Origin: an uncultured Nioella sp.
Lineage (GTDB): Bacteria > Pseudomonadota > Alphaproteobacteria > Rhodobacterales > Rhodobacteraceae
Direction of reading: 5' to 3'
Assembly: GCA_947498125.1 (NCBI GenBank)
Contig: CANMJH010000004.1
Span: 124,001-188,000 of the forward strand
DNA length: 64,000 nt
Position 1 is the first letter of the stretch, and every line of letters begins with the position of its first letter. The position numbers and the translations under genes are program-made. The notes under the pieces were generated by a model, which was not told where the DNA came from, ran no database searches, and saw only the letters and a program-made list of their open reading frames with translations. Positions 17,026-25,987 of this stretch are shown in pieces.

Positions 17026-17054
17026 TTGACAGTAGGTATATCGTTATATCAATA
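17026..17054 (+). promoter_or_regulatory. Candidate promoter with overlapping LacI-family operator for the sugar ABC operon
   Basis: TTGACA at 17026-17031 is a consensus -35 box. About 17 bases downstream lies an AT-rich, imperfect -10 region (17047-17054). Between and overlapping them is GGTATATCGTTATATCAAT (17035-17053), an AT-rich imperfect dyad with ATAT arms, placed where a repressor would block RNA polymerase. A leader of about 150 bases follows, with a hairpin (GTCGGC 17167-17172 with GCCGAC 17179-17184) before the ribosome site. Confidence 0.5.
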
Positions 17055-17210
17055 TTATTGCCAGATGGAGGCGATTCTCTGCGCAGTTCAGGTGCAGGTG
17101 GGCGTACCCGTCTCTCGATGATCCGGAGGGCCAACGTCAATTGGGCTAACGGGTTTCTACGCGGGTGTCGGCAGTAACGCCGACCCCGAACATAAATTCT
17201 GGGAGGAATT

Positions 17211-18479
17211 ATGACCTTACATTCCAAATTGTTTGGTGCAGCATCCGGCCTTGTTGTCGCCTGTACTGCATTCGCCGCGCAGGCCGACGTCTTATTCTGG
17301 TCGACCCAAGCCAAACCCGTCGAAGAAGCGCAGGCAATGCGTGATCAGGTTTTGGCAGGGTTTGCAGATGTAGTAGACTATCAGCCTAATGATGGCGGCC
17401 CGTGGATCACACGGCTCGAGGCCGAACTGCAAGCCGGCGAAGGTTCGATCGGAGTGCTTGGCGCACTGCATGGGGACTTCTCCGCGATGAACCCCGATGA
17501 TCTGATGGATCTTGACGAGCTGGGCGTTTCTGCTGCCAGCGACACATTTAACTCGCTAGGAATGTTGGGCACAGACAGCGTGCAATATGTGCCTTGGATG
17601 CAGGCCAGCTACATTATGGCCGCCAATGTCGAAGCGCTGCCATATCTGCCGGAAGGCGCCGATATTAACGCCCTTAGCTATGACGAGCTGATTGCATGGA
17701 CTGCGAATGTGCACGAAGCACAGGGTCGTCCACTCTTTGGTTTTCCAGCAGGGCCAAACGGCTTGGCGCACCGCTTTTTCCAAGGCTATCTCTATCCCTC
17801 CTACACAGATGGCGTCGTTCGCACCTTTGCCTCTGACGAAGCTGTAGGTGCTTGGGAAGCCTTCCGTGAGCTGTGGTCGCACACAAACCCTGCATCGACC
17901 AACTTCAATATTTTGCAGGAACAATTGCTTTCGGGTGATGCGTGGATCGTCTTCGACCACACCTCACGTTTGGCGCAGGCCTTCAATGACCGTCCCGAAG
18001 ACTTTGTCGCCTTCCCGGCGCCCGCTGGTCCAACTGGCCGTGGTTTCATGCCGGTGCTTGCTGGTGTCGCTATCCCGCGCACAGCGCCCGACATGGAAGC
18101 CGCACAAGCATTGATCGCCTATATGCTTGAGCCTGAAACTCAGCTTGCAACGTTGCGCGCAACAAATTTCTTCCCGGTTGTTGATGTGGAATTCCCTGAT
18201 GATTTGCCGCCTTCGGTCCGCGCAGCCGGTGCCGCAGTCGCAACAATGAGCGCGTCGCCTGATGCAAACCCCGGCCTCTTGCCGGCTGGCCTTGGCGCGC
18301 GCGGCGGTGACTTTAACCGGGTCTTCGTTGATGCGTTCCACCGCATTGTTCTGGCAAATCAGGACATTCGCACCGTTCTGGACGATCAGGCGGAAACTCT
18401 AGCCGCGATCATGGAAGACACAGGCGCGCCTTGCTGGGCACCTGATGCACCTTCCGAGGGCGCTTGCCCCGTCGAATAA
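17211..18479 (+). CDS. Sugar-type ABC transporter substrate-binding protein (family 1)
   Basis: A 422-residue periplasmic binding protein with a signal peptide cut after AQA (residue 25). The mature part follows the MalE/family 1 fold (Asp/Trp-rich start VLFWSTQ, an FGFPAGPNG segment, C-terminal helices), normal length. Ribosome site GGGAGG lies just before ATG 17211. It heads the operon that encodes its permeases, ATPase and the glycoside-degrading enzymes. From the downstream GH63-type hydrolase, the sugar isomerase and the glycerate kinase, the ligand is inferred to be a hexosylglycerate, mannosylglycerate being the best candidate. Confidence 0.9.
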   Translation: MTLHSKLFGAASGLVVACTAFAAQADVLFWSTQAKPVEEAQAMRDQVLAGFADVVDYQPNDGGPWITRLEAELQAGEGSIGVLGALHGDFSAMNPDDLMDLDELGVSAASDTFNSLGMLGTDSVQYVPWMQASYIMAANVEALPYLPEGADINALSYDELIAWTANVHEAQGRPLFGFPAGPNGLAHRFFQGYLYPSYTDGVVRTFASDEAVGAWEAFRELWSHTNPASTNFNILQEQLLSGDAWIVFDHTSRLAQAFNDRPEDFVAFPAPAGPTGRGFMPVLAGVAIPRTAPDMEAAQALIAYMLEPETQLATLRATNFFPVVDVEFPDDLPPSVRAAGAAVATMSASPDANPGLLPAGLGARGGDFNRVFVDAFHRIVLANQDIRTVLDDQAETLAAIMEDTGAPCWAPDAPSEGACPVE

Positions 18480-18505
18480 GACACACATCCTAAAACTGAA
18501 TATCG

Positions 18506-18530
18506 TTCGGGCCCCTCGCAAGGGCCCGAA
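18506..18530 (+). other. Perfect hairpin after the binding-protein gene
   Basis: TTCGGGCCC (18506-18514) and GGGCCCGAA (18522-18530) form a 9-bp perfect stem with a 7-nt loop. No T run follows, so it is more likely an mRNA-stabilising or processing element than a terminator. The same position, directly after the binding-protein gene, holds hairpins in two other ABC operons of this window. Confidence 0.65.
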
Positions 18531-18580
18531 TACCCCCAGCCCTTTTTGCAGGCGCGCTGGCGCTAGGAAGGACCGCGTTA

Positions 18581-19426
18581 ATGAATCCCCGCATATTGCC
18601 ATATGTCTTGATCCTGCCGGTCACCGTTTTCTTGTGCATGTTCTTTCTTTACCCGTTCGTCCTAGTGGCGCAGCAGGCATTCAGCACAGAGACCGGTTTC
18701 TCACTGGATAACTTTCGCGAGGTCGTCGATTACTGGCGCTTCCCCATTTCACTCCAAAATACGCTTTTGCTCGCTGCAGCTGTTGTTCCGTTTCAGGTTG
18801 GACTGGCTTTGTTGATGGCAACGATGGTCAATCGGATGAAGCGAGGTCGCGACATGATCCTCTATATCTGGACCATACCGCTTGGCATTTCGGATCTTGC
18901 TGCGGGCATCATCTGGCTGGCAATTTTTGATCAGTCTGGTTTCCTGAACTCGATGATGAACGGCTTGGGCGTTATCGACCAACCTGTTAATCTGCTTTCA
19001 TACCAGAACCCCGGAATGGTGTTTCTCGCAATTGCCTTGGCCGAGATCTGGCGCGCAACAGCAATTATGCTGGTTATTCTCGTGGCTGGGATCGGCCTGA
19101 TCCCCAAAGAATATTACGAAGCGGCCGAAGTTTTTGGCGCATCGCCGTGGAAACGTTTCTCGCGGATTACACTGCCACTGCTGCGCCCATCGCTGCAAAC
19201 GGCTCTGGTCCTACGTGTCATCCTCGCGTTTGAGATCTTCGCCGTGGTTGCCGCACTTGGAGGCACCTTGTTCCCGGTCCTGATGGGCGAAACCTATGCC
19301 TACCAATTCGACCTGCGCAATGGCGGCGCTGCCGCTGCGATGGCTCTTATCATCCTGGCCATTTCAATTGGCTTCACACTGATCATCCTGCGCGCCCTGC
19401 GCGTCCCGAAAGGAGCTTCGATATGA
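18581..19426 (+). CDS. Sugar ABC transporter permease (MalF/UgpA-like, CUT1)
   Basis: A 281-residue inner-membrane protein with six hydrophobic segments and the EAA coupling motif (EYYEAAEVFGASPWKRF, about residues 183-199) of the CUT1 carbohydrate permeases. ATG 18581 follows AGGAAGG by about 9 bases. Its stop overlaps the start of the second permease (ATGA). It forms the translocation pore with the next gene product for the binding protein encoded at 17211. Confidence 0.93.
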   Translation: MNPRILPYVLILPVTVFLCMFFLYPFVLVAQQAFSTETGFSLDNFREVVDYWRFPISLQNTLLLAAAVVPFQVGLALLMATMVNRMKRGRDMILYIWTIPLGISDLAAGIIWLAIFDQSGFLNSMMNGLGVIDQPVNLLSYQNPGMVFLAIALAEIWRATAIMLVILVAGIGLIPKEYYEAAEVFGASPWKRFSRITLPLLRPSLQTALVLRVILAFEIFAVVAALGGTLFPVLMGETYAYQFDLRNGGAAAAMALIILAISIGFTLIILRALRVPKGASI

Positions 19427-20262
19427 CCGATACTGTCGCCATCGACGCCAGTGCAGATACACGCAAATGGGGCAAAGTGCTCTATGTTTCAACGGTCGTG
19501 TTTCTATGTGCCTGGGTGCTTGTCCCGATCTACTTTCTGTTGATCAACACGCTTTCTTCGCCAGAAACAGTTACCAGTTTTCCTAAGCCTTTCTGGCCTG
19601 AGTTTGACCTTGCCAGCCTTACATTCTTTGCTGGGTTTGACGGGATGCTGTCTGCTTTGAAGAATTCGATCATCGTGGCCGCAATGACCATGGTTATGTC
19701 GATCGTTATAGGAGCGCCGGCGGGATACGCCTTGTCGCGGTTCGAGTTTCGGGGGAAGGGCACGTTCCGCCTTCTGATCCTACTTACCCGCGCCTTTCCG
19801 CTGCCACTGCTGGCTCTGCCACTTGCCGTTTTGTTCATTCGGACAGGGCTGGACGACACAGCATTCGGGTTGGCCCTTGTGCATACGACCTTGGCTATTC
19901 CGTTTTCCGTGTTGATCACCTTCTCGCTGTTCTCGGGTATTCCGATAGAGTTAGAAGAGGCGGCATGGACGCTTGGCTGCAACCGGCTGACGGCCTTTCA
20001 GAAGGTGGTCCTTCCGCTCATCCTGCCGGGCATTACCGCCTCTGCAATCTTTGCCTTTGTCATCTCGTGGAACGAGGTCTTCGCAGCGGCGGTTCTGACC
20101 ATTGAAAACCGGACCCTGACGGCATTCCTTCTGCAAAATCTCAACACATCGCCCCTGCACCTGAAATTCGCCGGCGGCTTCATCCTCGTTGTGCCTGCGC
20201 TGATCTTCATCTTTGCAGTCCGCAAATATCTCTTTGCCATGTGGGGCATCGCGAACCGCTAA
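19423..20262 (+). CDS. Sugar ABC transporter permease (MalG/UgpE-like, CUT1)
   Basis: A 279-residue inner-membrane protein with six predicted membrane segments. The EAA motif is ELEEAAWTLGCNRLTAFQKV (about residues 170-189), and SWNEVFAA near the C-terminus is typical of the MalG-type subunit. Translation is coupled to the preceding permease by a 4-base overlap. Twenty-eight bases separate it from the ATPase gene. Confidence 0.93.
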   Translation: MTDTVAIDASADTRKWGKVLYVSTVVFLCAWVLVPIYFLLINTLSSPETVTSFPKPFWPEFDLASLTFFAGFDGMLSALKNSIIVAAMTMVMSIVIGAPAGYALSRFEFRGKGTFRLLILLTRAFPLPLLALPLAVLFIRTGLDDTAFGLALVHTTLAIPFSVLITFSLFSGIPIELEEAAWTLGCNRLTAFQKVVLPLILPGITASAIFAFVISWNEVFAAAVLTIENRTLTAFLLQNLNTSPLHLKFAGGFILVVPALIFIFAVRKYLFAMWGIANR

Positions 20263-20290
20263 GCGGCGCGACCAGATAAGGAACCAGAAA

Positions 20291-21334
20291 ATGGCTGAAA
20301 TTCAGATCAAAAACGTCGCAAAAAGCTTTGGCGCCTACCAAGCGCTGAATGACATCAACCTTACAATCGCCGACCAAGAATTCATGGTCCTGCTCGGGGC
20401 CTCGGGTTGCGGTAAGTCTACGCTTTTGCGGATCATTGCGGGGCTGGAAACCGCAACATCCGGCGAAGTGTGGATCGGCGGGCGTCGCATCGACCACCTG
20501 TCGCCCAAAGATCGCGGCATTGCCATGGTATTCCAGAACTACGCCGTCTTTCCGCACCTTACCGTGTTTGAAAATATCGGCTTTGGTTTAAGGATGCAGA
20601 AACTGCCCAATGATGAGGTTACGCGCCGCGTCGAGCGGGTTGCAGGGCTGATGCATATCGAAATGCTGCTAAAGCGGTATTCGGGTGAACTGTCCGGTGG
20701 CCAGCGTCAGCGTGTTGCCGTGGCGCGTGCTCTGGCAATGGAACCTGACGTGATCTTGATGGACGAACCATTGTCCAACCTGGATGCATTGTTGCGCATG
20801 GAAATGCGGGCAGAGCTGAAAGGCGTGCTGGCTGAAAGCAAAACCACTGCAATCTACGTGACACATGATCAGGTCGAGGCAATGTCGATGGCCGACCGTA
20901 TCAGTGTCATGCATGAAGGAAATATCGTTCAGGCGGCCTCACCTATCGAAGTCTATCGCAATCCAGCTGCTGAATTCGTGGCCAGCTTTATTGGCAATCC
21001 ACCTATGAATTTCCTGCCTGCCAATCCCCAAGGCGGTGGGAAGTGGAGTGTCGCGGGCCAAACTTGGGACGGCCCCGCAACCGAAAAGCCCCTTCTGCAA
21101 TTTGCGATCCGACCAGAAGACATGATGCAAACCGAAGAGGGCCTGACAGCAATTGCCAAAGTTGTTGAGCCACTTGGCGCACATATTCTGGTGACTTGCG
21201 ATGTCGCCGGATCACAGTTCCGGGTCATTCTGGACAGTGAAATGTCGGTGCGTCCCGGCCAAAAATTGACGCTGTCACCCCAACCGGGTCGTGCGCGTTG
21301 GTTCGACCCTGAAACCACGCTTGCGGTCGCTTAA
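20291..21334 (+). CDS. Sugar ABC transporter ATPase (MalK/UgpC-like)
   Basis: A 347-residue cytoplasmic ATPase. Walker A GASGCGKST (about 37-45), Q-loop VFQNYAVFPHLTV, signature LSGGQRQRVAVARAL, Walker B VILMDEPLSNLDA and switch YVTHDQVEA are all present. After the cassette comes a shortened OB-fold regulatory region as in MalK/UgpC. ATG 20291 is preferred over an upstream in-frame start at 20213 because AAGGA (20278-20282) lies 8 bases before it and the protein then begins with the usual MAEIQIKNVAKSFG. It energises the two upstream permeases. Confidence 0.92.
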   Translation: MAEIQIKNVAKSFGAYQALNDINLTIADQEFMVLLGASGCGKSTLLRIIAGLETATSGEVWIGGRRIDHLSPKDRGIAMVFQNYAVFPHLTVFENIGFGLRMQKLPNDEVTRRVERVAGLMHIEMLLKRYSGELSGGQRQRVAVARALAMEPDVILMDEPLSNLDALLRMEMRAELKGVLAESKTTAIYVTHDQVEAMSMADRISVMHEGNIVQAASPIEVYRNPAAEFVASFIGNPPMNFLPANPQGGGKWSVAGQTWDGPATEKPLLQFAIRPEDMMQTEEGLTAIAKVVEPLGAHILVTCDVAGSQFRVILDSEMSVRPGQKLTLSPQPGRARWFDPETTLAVA

Positions 21335-21343
21335 GGGTTTGAT

Positions 21344-22618
21344 ATGTCAAAACATTTAATCGATCAGGCTATGCAATTGCTGCGTGCCAATGACCGGGGA
21401 ACTTACACCGTCCCCACATATGGGCTCTACCCGTTTCAGTGGAACTGGGACAGCGTTTTAAGTGCCCTCGGGTTTCTTCATTTTGATGAGGATCGGGCGT
21501 GGACAGAAATTGAAACGCTGTTTGATAATCAGTGGGAAGACGGGATGGTGCCGCACATCATCTTTCATGAACATGACGAGGGGTATTTCCCGGGGCCGGA
21601 CGTCTGGCGGACAGGACGCAAAGTGCCGACGTCTGGTATAACTCAGCCTCCCGTTGCAGGTTTTGCTGTAAGGCGAATGCTTGAACGCGCCGAGCAACGT
21701 GAAGACGCCACTCGCCGGGCGCGGGCGCTTTTGCCCAAGATCCACGCGTGGCACGAATGGTTTTTCCGCTGCCGTGACCCGCAAGGCACAGGGCTGGTTG
21801 CAATCATTCACCCTTGGGAATCTGGTCGGGATAATTCGGTTGACTGGGATGCCGCATTCGGACGGGTTCCGACCGATGGCGTGGAAGCGTTCACACGCCG
21901 AGACACCAGCCACGCAAACCCGGATCATCGCCCGACAGATGAACAATACAAGCGCTATATATGGCTGGTGCAGAAGTTCCGCAGCCTTGGCTGGGACAAT
22001 TCAAAACTGCATGATGCGTCCCCGTTCCAACTGGTCGATCCGGGGTTCAACGCGATTTTGACGCGGTCGTGCAGCGATCTTGCCGAATTGGCAGACGCGT
22101 TGGGCGAACCAGAAATCGCGGCGCAATCCCGCAATTTTGCGGAAAAAAGCCTTGCTGCGATGGACACTCTCTGGAGCGAAAAGTGGGGGCAGTATTTGTG
22201 TCGGGACCGGGCAATTGATGAACTGGTCGACAGCCCATCAATTGGTGGGTTGCTGGCAGTATTTGCTGAAATCCCTGCGGCTCGGGCCAAAGTTGTTGCC
22301 AAACGCATTGCCAAACTTGGCGAGCTGGCCAATTTCCTTGTGCCAAGCCATGATCCGAGCGTGCCGGAATATGATGGAATGCGATATTGGCGCGGCCCGG
22401 CGTGGTTGATCGTGAACTACATGATTGCGGATGGTTTGGCGCGGGCCGGTGAAACGGCGATCGTAAACAGAATAAAAGCAGATTCCGTGAAGTTGATCGA
22501 AGAAAGCGGCTTTGCTGAATACTATGACCCTATCACCGCCGAGCCTTGTGGTGGCGGGCAATTCTCGTGGACTGCTGCCATGGTGATTGAGTTCTTGGAC
22601 GAGAGAGTTACCGCATGA
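21344..22618 (+). CDS. GH63-type glucosylglycerate/mannosylglycerate hydrolase
   Basis: A 424-residue soluble (alpha/alpha)6-barrel glycoside hydrolase without a signal peptide, so it acts on imported substrate. The early segment YPFQWNWDS, the HPWESGRDNSVDWD segment with candidate general acid Asp163, and GFAEYYDP with candidate base Glu392 match the pattern of the bacterial GH63 hydrolases MgH and GgH, which cleave mannosyl- and glucosyl-glycerate to hexose plus D-glycerate. Length fits those enzymes (about 420-450). The gene follows the ATPase by 9 bases and overlaps the isomerase by 4. Glycerate kinase and a mannose/lyxose-type isomerase downstream are exactly the enzymes needed for the two products. 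The choice between mannose and glucose as the sugar rests on the isomerase. Confidence 0.8.
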   Translation: MSKHLIDQAMQLLRANDRGTYTVPTYGLYPFQWNWDSVLSALGFLHFDEDRAWTEIETLFDNQWEDGMVPHIIFHEHDEGYFPGPDVWRTGRKVPTSGITQPPVAGFAVRRMLERAEQREDATRRARALLPKIHAWHEWFFRCRDPQGTGLVAIIHPWESGRDNSVDWDAAFGRVPTDGVEAFTRRDTSHANPDHRPTDEQYKRYIWLVQKFRSLGWDNSKLHDASPFQLVDPGFNAILTRSCSDLAELADALGEPEIAAQSRNFAEKSLAAMDTLWSEKWGQYLCRDRAIDELVDSPSIGGLLAVFAEIPAARAKVVAKRIAKLGELANFLVPSHDPSVPEYDGMRYWRGPAWLIVNYMIADGLARAGETAIVNRIKADSVKLIEESGFAEYYDPITAEPCGGGQFSWTAAMVIEFLDERVTA

Positions 22619-23301
22619 AACGGAGCCAGATAAATGAGATACTTCTCTCTGCTGACGAGATGATCCGATCCTATGGCTTTGCCCTGCCGGGGTTTGCTTA
22701 TTGGAGCCCGAATGACTTCAAGGTCAAAGCCCCGGCGGCCGAGCATATCATAAATGCGCGCTGTGGCTGGGATATCACCGATTACGGTGCGGGCAATTTC
22801 GATCAGATGGGATTGTTCCTTTTTACGCTTCGCAATGGCTTGCTCAGCGATCTGCAGCGGGGCGGCGGTATGTGTTACGCCGAAAAATTGCTGATCTCGC
22901 GGCAAGACCAACTTTCACCAATGCATACGCATGTCATCAAGGCCGAAGATATCATCAATCGCGGCGGTGCCACATTGGTGATCGAGTTGTTTGGCGCCGA
23001 TGACGCGGGGCAGTTCGCAGAGGATCGCGGTGGTACAATCTGGCGCGACGGTCAGCGATACGACTTTTCGGCAGGCGAAAAACTGCGACTTGCTCCAGGA
23101 GAAAGTGTCACCCTGCGCCCCGGCGATTGGCATGCGTTTTGGGGCGAGGGTGGGGATGTGCTGGTGGGCGAAGTCTCGACTGTTAATGACGACGAAACCG
23201 ACAATATCTTTCGCGAAAAGATTGGCCGTTTTGCCAATATTGAAGAAGACGCCGATCCAGTACATCTTTTGGTCAGCGACTATTCAACGTGGCTGACCTA
23301 A
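22615..23301 (+). CDS. D-lyxose/D-mannose ketol-isomerase (cupin)
   Basis: A 228-residue single-domain cupin of the D-lyxose isomerase family. The conserved start (KRSQINEI), GWDITDYGAGNF, and the metal-binding set His104, His106, Glu111 (MHTHVIKAEDIINRGG) and His173 (DWHAFWGE) are all present, as is VGEVSTVNDDETDN near the end. Characterised relatives convert D-lyxose to D-xylulose and D-mannose to D-fructose with a metal ion. In this operon the mannose-to-fructose reaction is the likely role, handling the hexose set free by the hydrolase. It starts inside the hydrolase stop (ATGA), indicating translational coupling. Confidence 0.85.
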   Translation: MKRSQINEILLSADEMIRSYGFALPGFAYWSPNDFKVKAPAAEHIINARCGWDITDYGAGNFDQMGLFLFTLRNGLLSDLQRGGGMCYAEKLLISRQDQLSPMHTHVIKAEDIINRGGATLVIELFGADDAGQFAEDRGGTIWRDGQRYDFSAGEKLRLAPGESVTLRPGDWHAFWGEGGDVLVGEVSTVNDDETDNIFREKIGRFANIEEDADPVHLLVSDYSTWLT

Positions 23302-23304
23302 CCG

Positions 23305-23736
23305 ATGATTACGTTGGTGTCTGACGATGGGGCCGTTGGTAAAGAGCTGGAAACAGCCCTTTTGGAAAGCTTGCGGAAAGATCTGACGCAAGGGTTCAAC
23401 AGCTCAATTTGCCTCGAGACACGTAGCCCTTCGAACGAACTGGTCGGGGGGCTGACCGGCTCCACATCCTATGGGTGGCTGCATATCAAGGTCTTATGGG
23501 TCGCGGAACCATTGCGCGGTCAGGGCTTGGGGTCTCAGTTTTTGGAACATGCTGAGGCGCTTGCGCGCGAACGCGGTTGTCACTCGGCCTGGTTGGAAAC
23601 GTCGAACCCGGCGGCTTTAAAATTCTATCTGAATTTGGGGTTTCGTGAATTTGGAAGATTGAGCAACGGAACAGGCCAATCCCCGGCCAGTCATCGGCGT
23701 TGGTTCCTGAAAAAGGCGCTTGCGCCGACACAATGA
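23305..23736 (+). CDS. GNAT-family N-acetyltransferase
   Basis: A 143-residue GNAT protein. The acetyl-CoA binding segment is LWVAEPLRGQGLGSQFLEHA (about residues 68-87), followed by the alpha-beta end with NPAALKFYLNLGF typical of the fold. It begins 3 bases after the isomerase and precedes the glycerate kinase, so it is co-transcribed with the sugar operon. Its acceptor is not evident. Acetylation of a pathway sugar, or an unrelated passenger function, are both possible. Confidence 0.85.
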   Translation: MITLVSDDGAVGKELETALLESLRKDLTQGFNSSICLETRSPSNELVGGLTGSTSYGWLHIKVLWVAEPLRGQGLGSQFLEHAEALARERGCHSAWLETSNPAALKFYLNLGFREFGRLSNGTGQSPASHRRWFLKKALAPTQ

Positions 23737-23758
23737 AATCCTCCGGCGAGATTGCTTT

Positions 23759-25024
23759 ATGAACGATGTCACCCAAGACCCGCGCAAGTTTTTGTCAGAT
23801 CTGTTTCAAGTTGCGGTAAAAGTTGCAGATCCCATGCAGGTTGTTCCTGCTCATTTGCCAGATCGCCCAAAGGGCCGTTTGGTCGTCATCGGCGCTGGCA
23901 AGGCCAGCGCGCGCATGGCCGAAGCAGTCGAGGCGCATTACGGCCCCTGCGAGGGTCTGGTGATTACGCGCTATGGCTACGCGCGCCCCTGTCAGGGAAT
24001 TGAGATCGTCGAGGCTGCGCATCCGGTTCCGGATAAGGCAGGTGAAGCGGCCACGTTGCGCGTGCTAAATCTGGTCTCAGAACTGGGGCAAGACGATTTG
24101 GTTCTTGCTCTTATGTCGGGTGGCGGTTCGGCGTTGCTTTGTGCTCCTGCCAAAGGCGTCAGTCTTGATGACAAGAAGGCAATCAATCAGGCATTGCTCG
24201 CATCCGGCGCGCCGATAGGTGAAATGAATGTGGTGCGAAAGCACTTAAGCAGGGTCAAAGGCGGGCAGCTTGCCGCCGCGTGTCATCCTGCACATTTGCT
24301 GACTTTGGTGATTTCTGACGTGCCAGGCGATGACCCCTCACAAATTGCCTCGGGGCCGACAGTTGGCGACACAAGCTCGCCTGTTGATGCGCTCAATATT
24401 CTGTCCCGCCACAATATTGCGATGTCGCCAGCGTTACGCAATTCTCTCGCGCAGGCCTCATCCGTGGTTTCGCCGGGCGACGTGCGGCTTTCCGGGGCCG
24501 AGACGCGCATTATCGCAGCGCCGTCTCAATCGCTCAGCGCCGCGGCAAAAGTTGCTGAAGCGTCTGGCTGCGAGGTGCGGATGCTGGGAGATGCAATCGA
24601 AGGCGAGGCTCGCGATTTGGGGCGAGATCAGGCGCGCGCAGCTTTGGCGTTATATGAAACAGGAGGGCTGGACCAGCCGGTGTTATTGCTGTCTGGCGGC
24701 GAATGTACGGTGACACGACGTGGTTGCGGTGTTGGTGGACCTAACGCTGAATTTGCACTGTCGGCTGCGTTAACACTGGAGGGGCATCCAAATATTCATG
24801 TGCTTGCCTGCGATACGGACGGCGTTGATGGTGCGGCCGAGGTCGCCGGGGCCTTTGCCGACGGCGAAACCCTTACTTTGGCCCGCCAATTGAAAATCGA
24901 TCCTGACCGGGCGCTTTCCAACAACGACGCTCATACTTTCTTTGACGCAATCGGTGGCCAGATCGTTACCGGGCCGACCTTGACCAACGTCAATGACTTC
25001 CGGGCCATATTGGTTGTGCCGTAA
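23759..25024 (+). CDS. Glycerate 2-kinase (GckA/TtuD type, MOFRL domain)
   Basis: A 421-residue kinase of the class II glycerate kinase (DUF4147 plus MOFRL) family. Visible motifs are VVIGAGKASARMAEA, the serine/glycine loop ALMSGGGSALL, VRKHLSRVKGGQLA, VISDVPGDDPSQIASGPTV and the C-terminal LLSGGECTVT and DTDGVDGAAE motifs. It phosphorylates D-glycerate at C2, feeding lower glycolysis. ATG 23759 is used; an in-frame TTG at 23720 would overlap the GNAT gene. It is the last gene of the operon and completes the route for the glycerate half of a hexosylglycerate. Confidence 0.9.
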   Translation: MNDVTQDPRKFLSDLFQVAVKVADPMQVVPAHLPDRPKGRLVVIGAGKASARMAEAVEAHYGPCEGLVITRYGYARPCQGIEIVEAAHPVPDKAGEAATLRVLNLVSELGQDDLVLALMSGGGSALLCAPAKGVSLDDKKAINQALLASGAPIGEMNVVRKHLSRVKGGQLAAACHPAHLLTLVISDVPGDDPSQIASGPTVGDTSSPVDALNILSRHNIAMSPALRNSLAQASSVVSPGDVRLSGAETRIIAAPSQSLSAAAKVAEASGCEVRMLGDAIEGEARDLGRDQARAALALYETGGLDQPVLLLSGGECTVTRRGCGVGGPNAEFALSAALTLEGHPNIHVLACDTDGVDGAAEVAGAFADGETLTLARQLKIDPDRALSNNDAHTFFDAIGGQIVTGPTLTNVNDFRAILVVP

Positions 25025-25189
25025 CTTAGTCCGCTCGAAGTAAGGCACTGAAGATTTTTCTGATCCCTACTTATTATTACAATTATGTTTCTAAGTGACA
25101 GATTTAAAGTCCATTTTTGATTTTTGCGTAATGGGTCTTGGCGCCCAAGGTCGTGCCTCAACACCATGTGCAAACGCGCGCCTAGGGAC

Positions 25190-25987
25190 TCATTTTTGAG
25201 GCAAGGACCAAGGCATGAACAGTTTTTGAACAAGACCAACGCTTTGAAACAAAACCAATGACATCGCGACGAGCAATGTCAGGCCGGCCCATGCTTCTGG
25301 AAGGCGGAACATCGATGTTGAAAATTGGATGAAGTAACCGATGCCGGCATCAGCGGCGACAAATTCGGCGACAACAGCCCCAATAACGGCAAGCGTAATC
25401 GAAATCTGCAAGCCAGAGAAAATAAAGGGCGTCGCAAAAGGCAGCCGGATTTGCGTGATTTCGCGGTAAGCGGGCGCGCGTAGGGATCTGGACAATTCGA
25501 TCAGTTCCGGGGGCGTCGCCCGAAGCCCTGCGGTCATTGAAACAACCAACGGAAAGAACGCAATCAGAAAGGTGATCAGCACACGGGGCGCGTCATCGGT
25601 TCCCAGCACGACGATGATGATGGGGGCAACGGCGACGACCGGAACGGATTGGATGACAACCAAAAGCGGATAAAACGCTCGCGACATAAACTCTGACTTT
25701 GCAAGGCCCACCGCGATGGGCAACGACACTAAGATCGCGACGACATATCCAAACATAGCCACACGTAAAGTCGCCCAGATATGTTCCACCCAACGTGCAA
25801 AGGGAACCGCATCAAAGCCGCCGATTATGCGAGAGGGGCCGGGCAGAATATATGTCGGTATTGCAAACAGCCATGTCGATGCCTCCCACACGATCAACAA
25901 AATAGCGAAGGTCAAAGCAGGCAACAAACCGGGCGCGCGCATCAAGCGGGCCAGCAGGGGGTCCTTGGTTTGGGTCGTGAGGGACAT
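25190..25987 (-). CDS. ABC transporter permease (SsuC/TauC/ThiX-like)
   Basis: A 265-residue inner-membrane permease of the nitrate/sulfonate/taurine/pyrimidine class, with about six hydrophobic segments and the EAA-type coupling motif in ELIELSRSLRAPAYREI (about residues 158-174). Its ATG overlaps the stop of the ATPase gene (TGATG). The 165-base gap to the convergent glycerate kinase shows no clear terminator. Substrate is shared with the neighbouring binding protein and is undetermined. Confidence 0.9.
   Translation of the reverse strand: MSLTTQTKDPLLARLMRAPGLLPALTFAILLIVWEASTWLFAIPTYILPGPSRIIGGFDAVPFARWVEHIWATLRVAMFGYVVAILVSLPIAVGLAKSEFMSRAFYPLLVVIQSVPVVAVAPIIIVVLGTDDAPRVLITFLIAFFPLVVSMTAGLRATPPELIELSRSLRAPAYREITQIRLPFATPFIFSGLQISITLAVIGAVVAEFVAADAGIGYFIQFSTSMFRLPEAWAGLTLLVAMSLVLFQSVGLVQKLFMPWSLPQK

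Noticed and set aside
24283-24510. CRISPR arrays, tRNA or rRNA genes anywhere in the window (this interval given only as an example of a tempting shadow frame)
   Set aside because: No regularly spaced repeats, cloverleaf with CCA-type end or rRNA motifs were seen; frames such as this one are shadows of the glycerate kinase.
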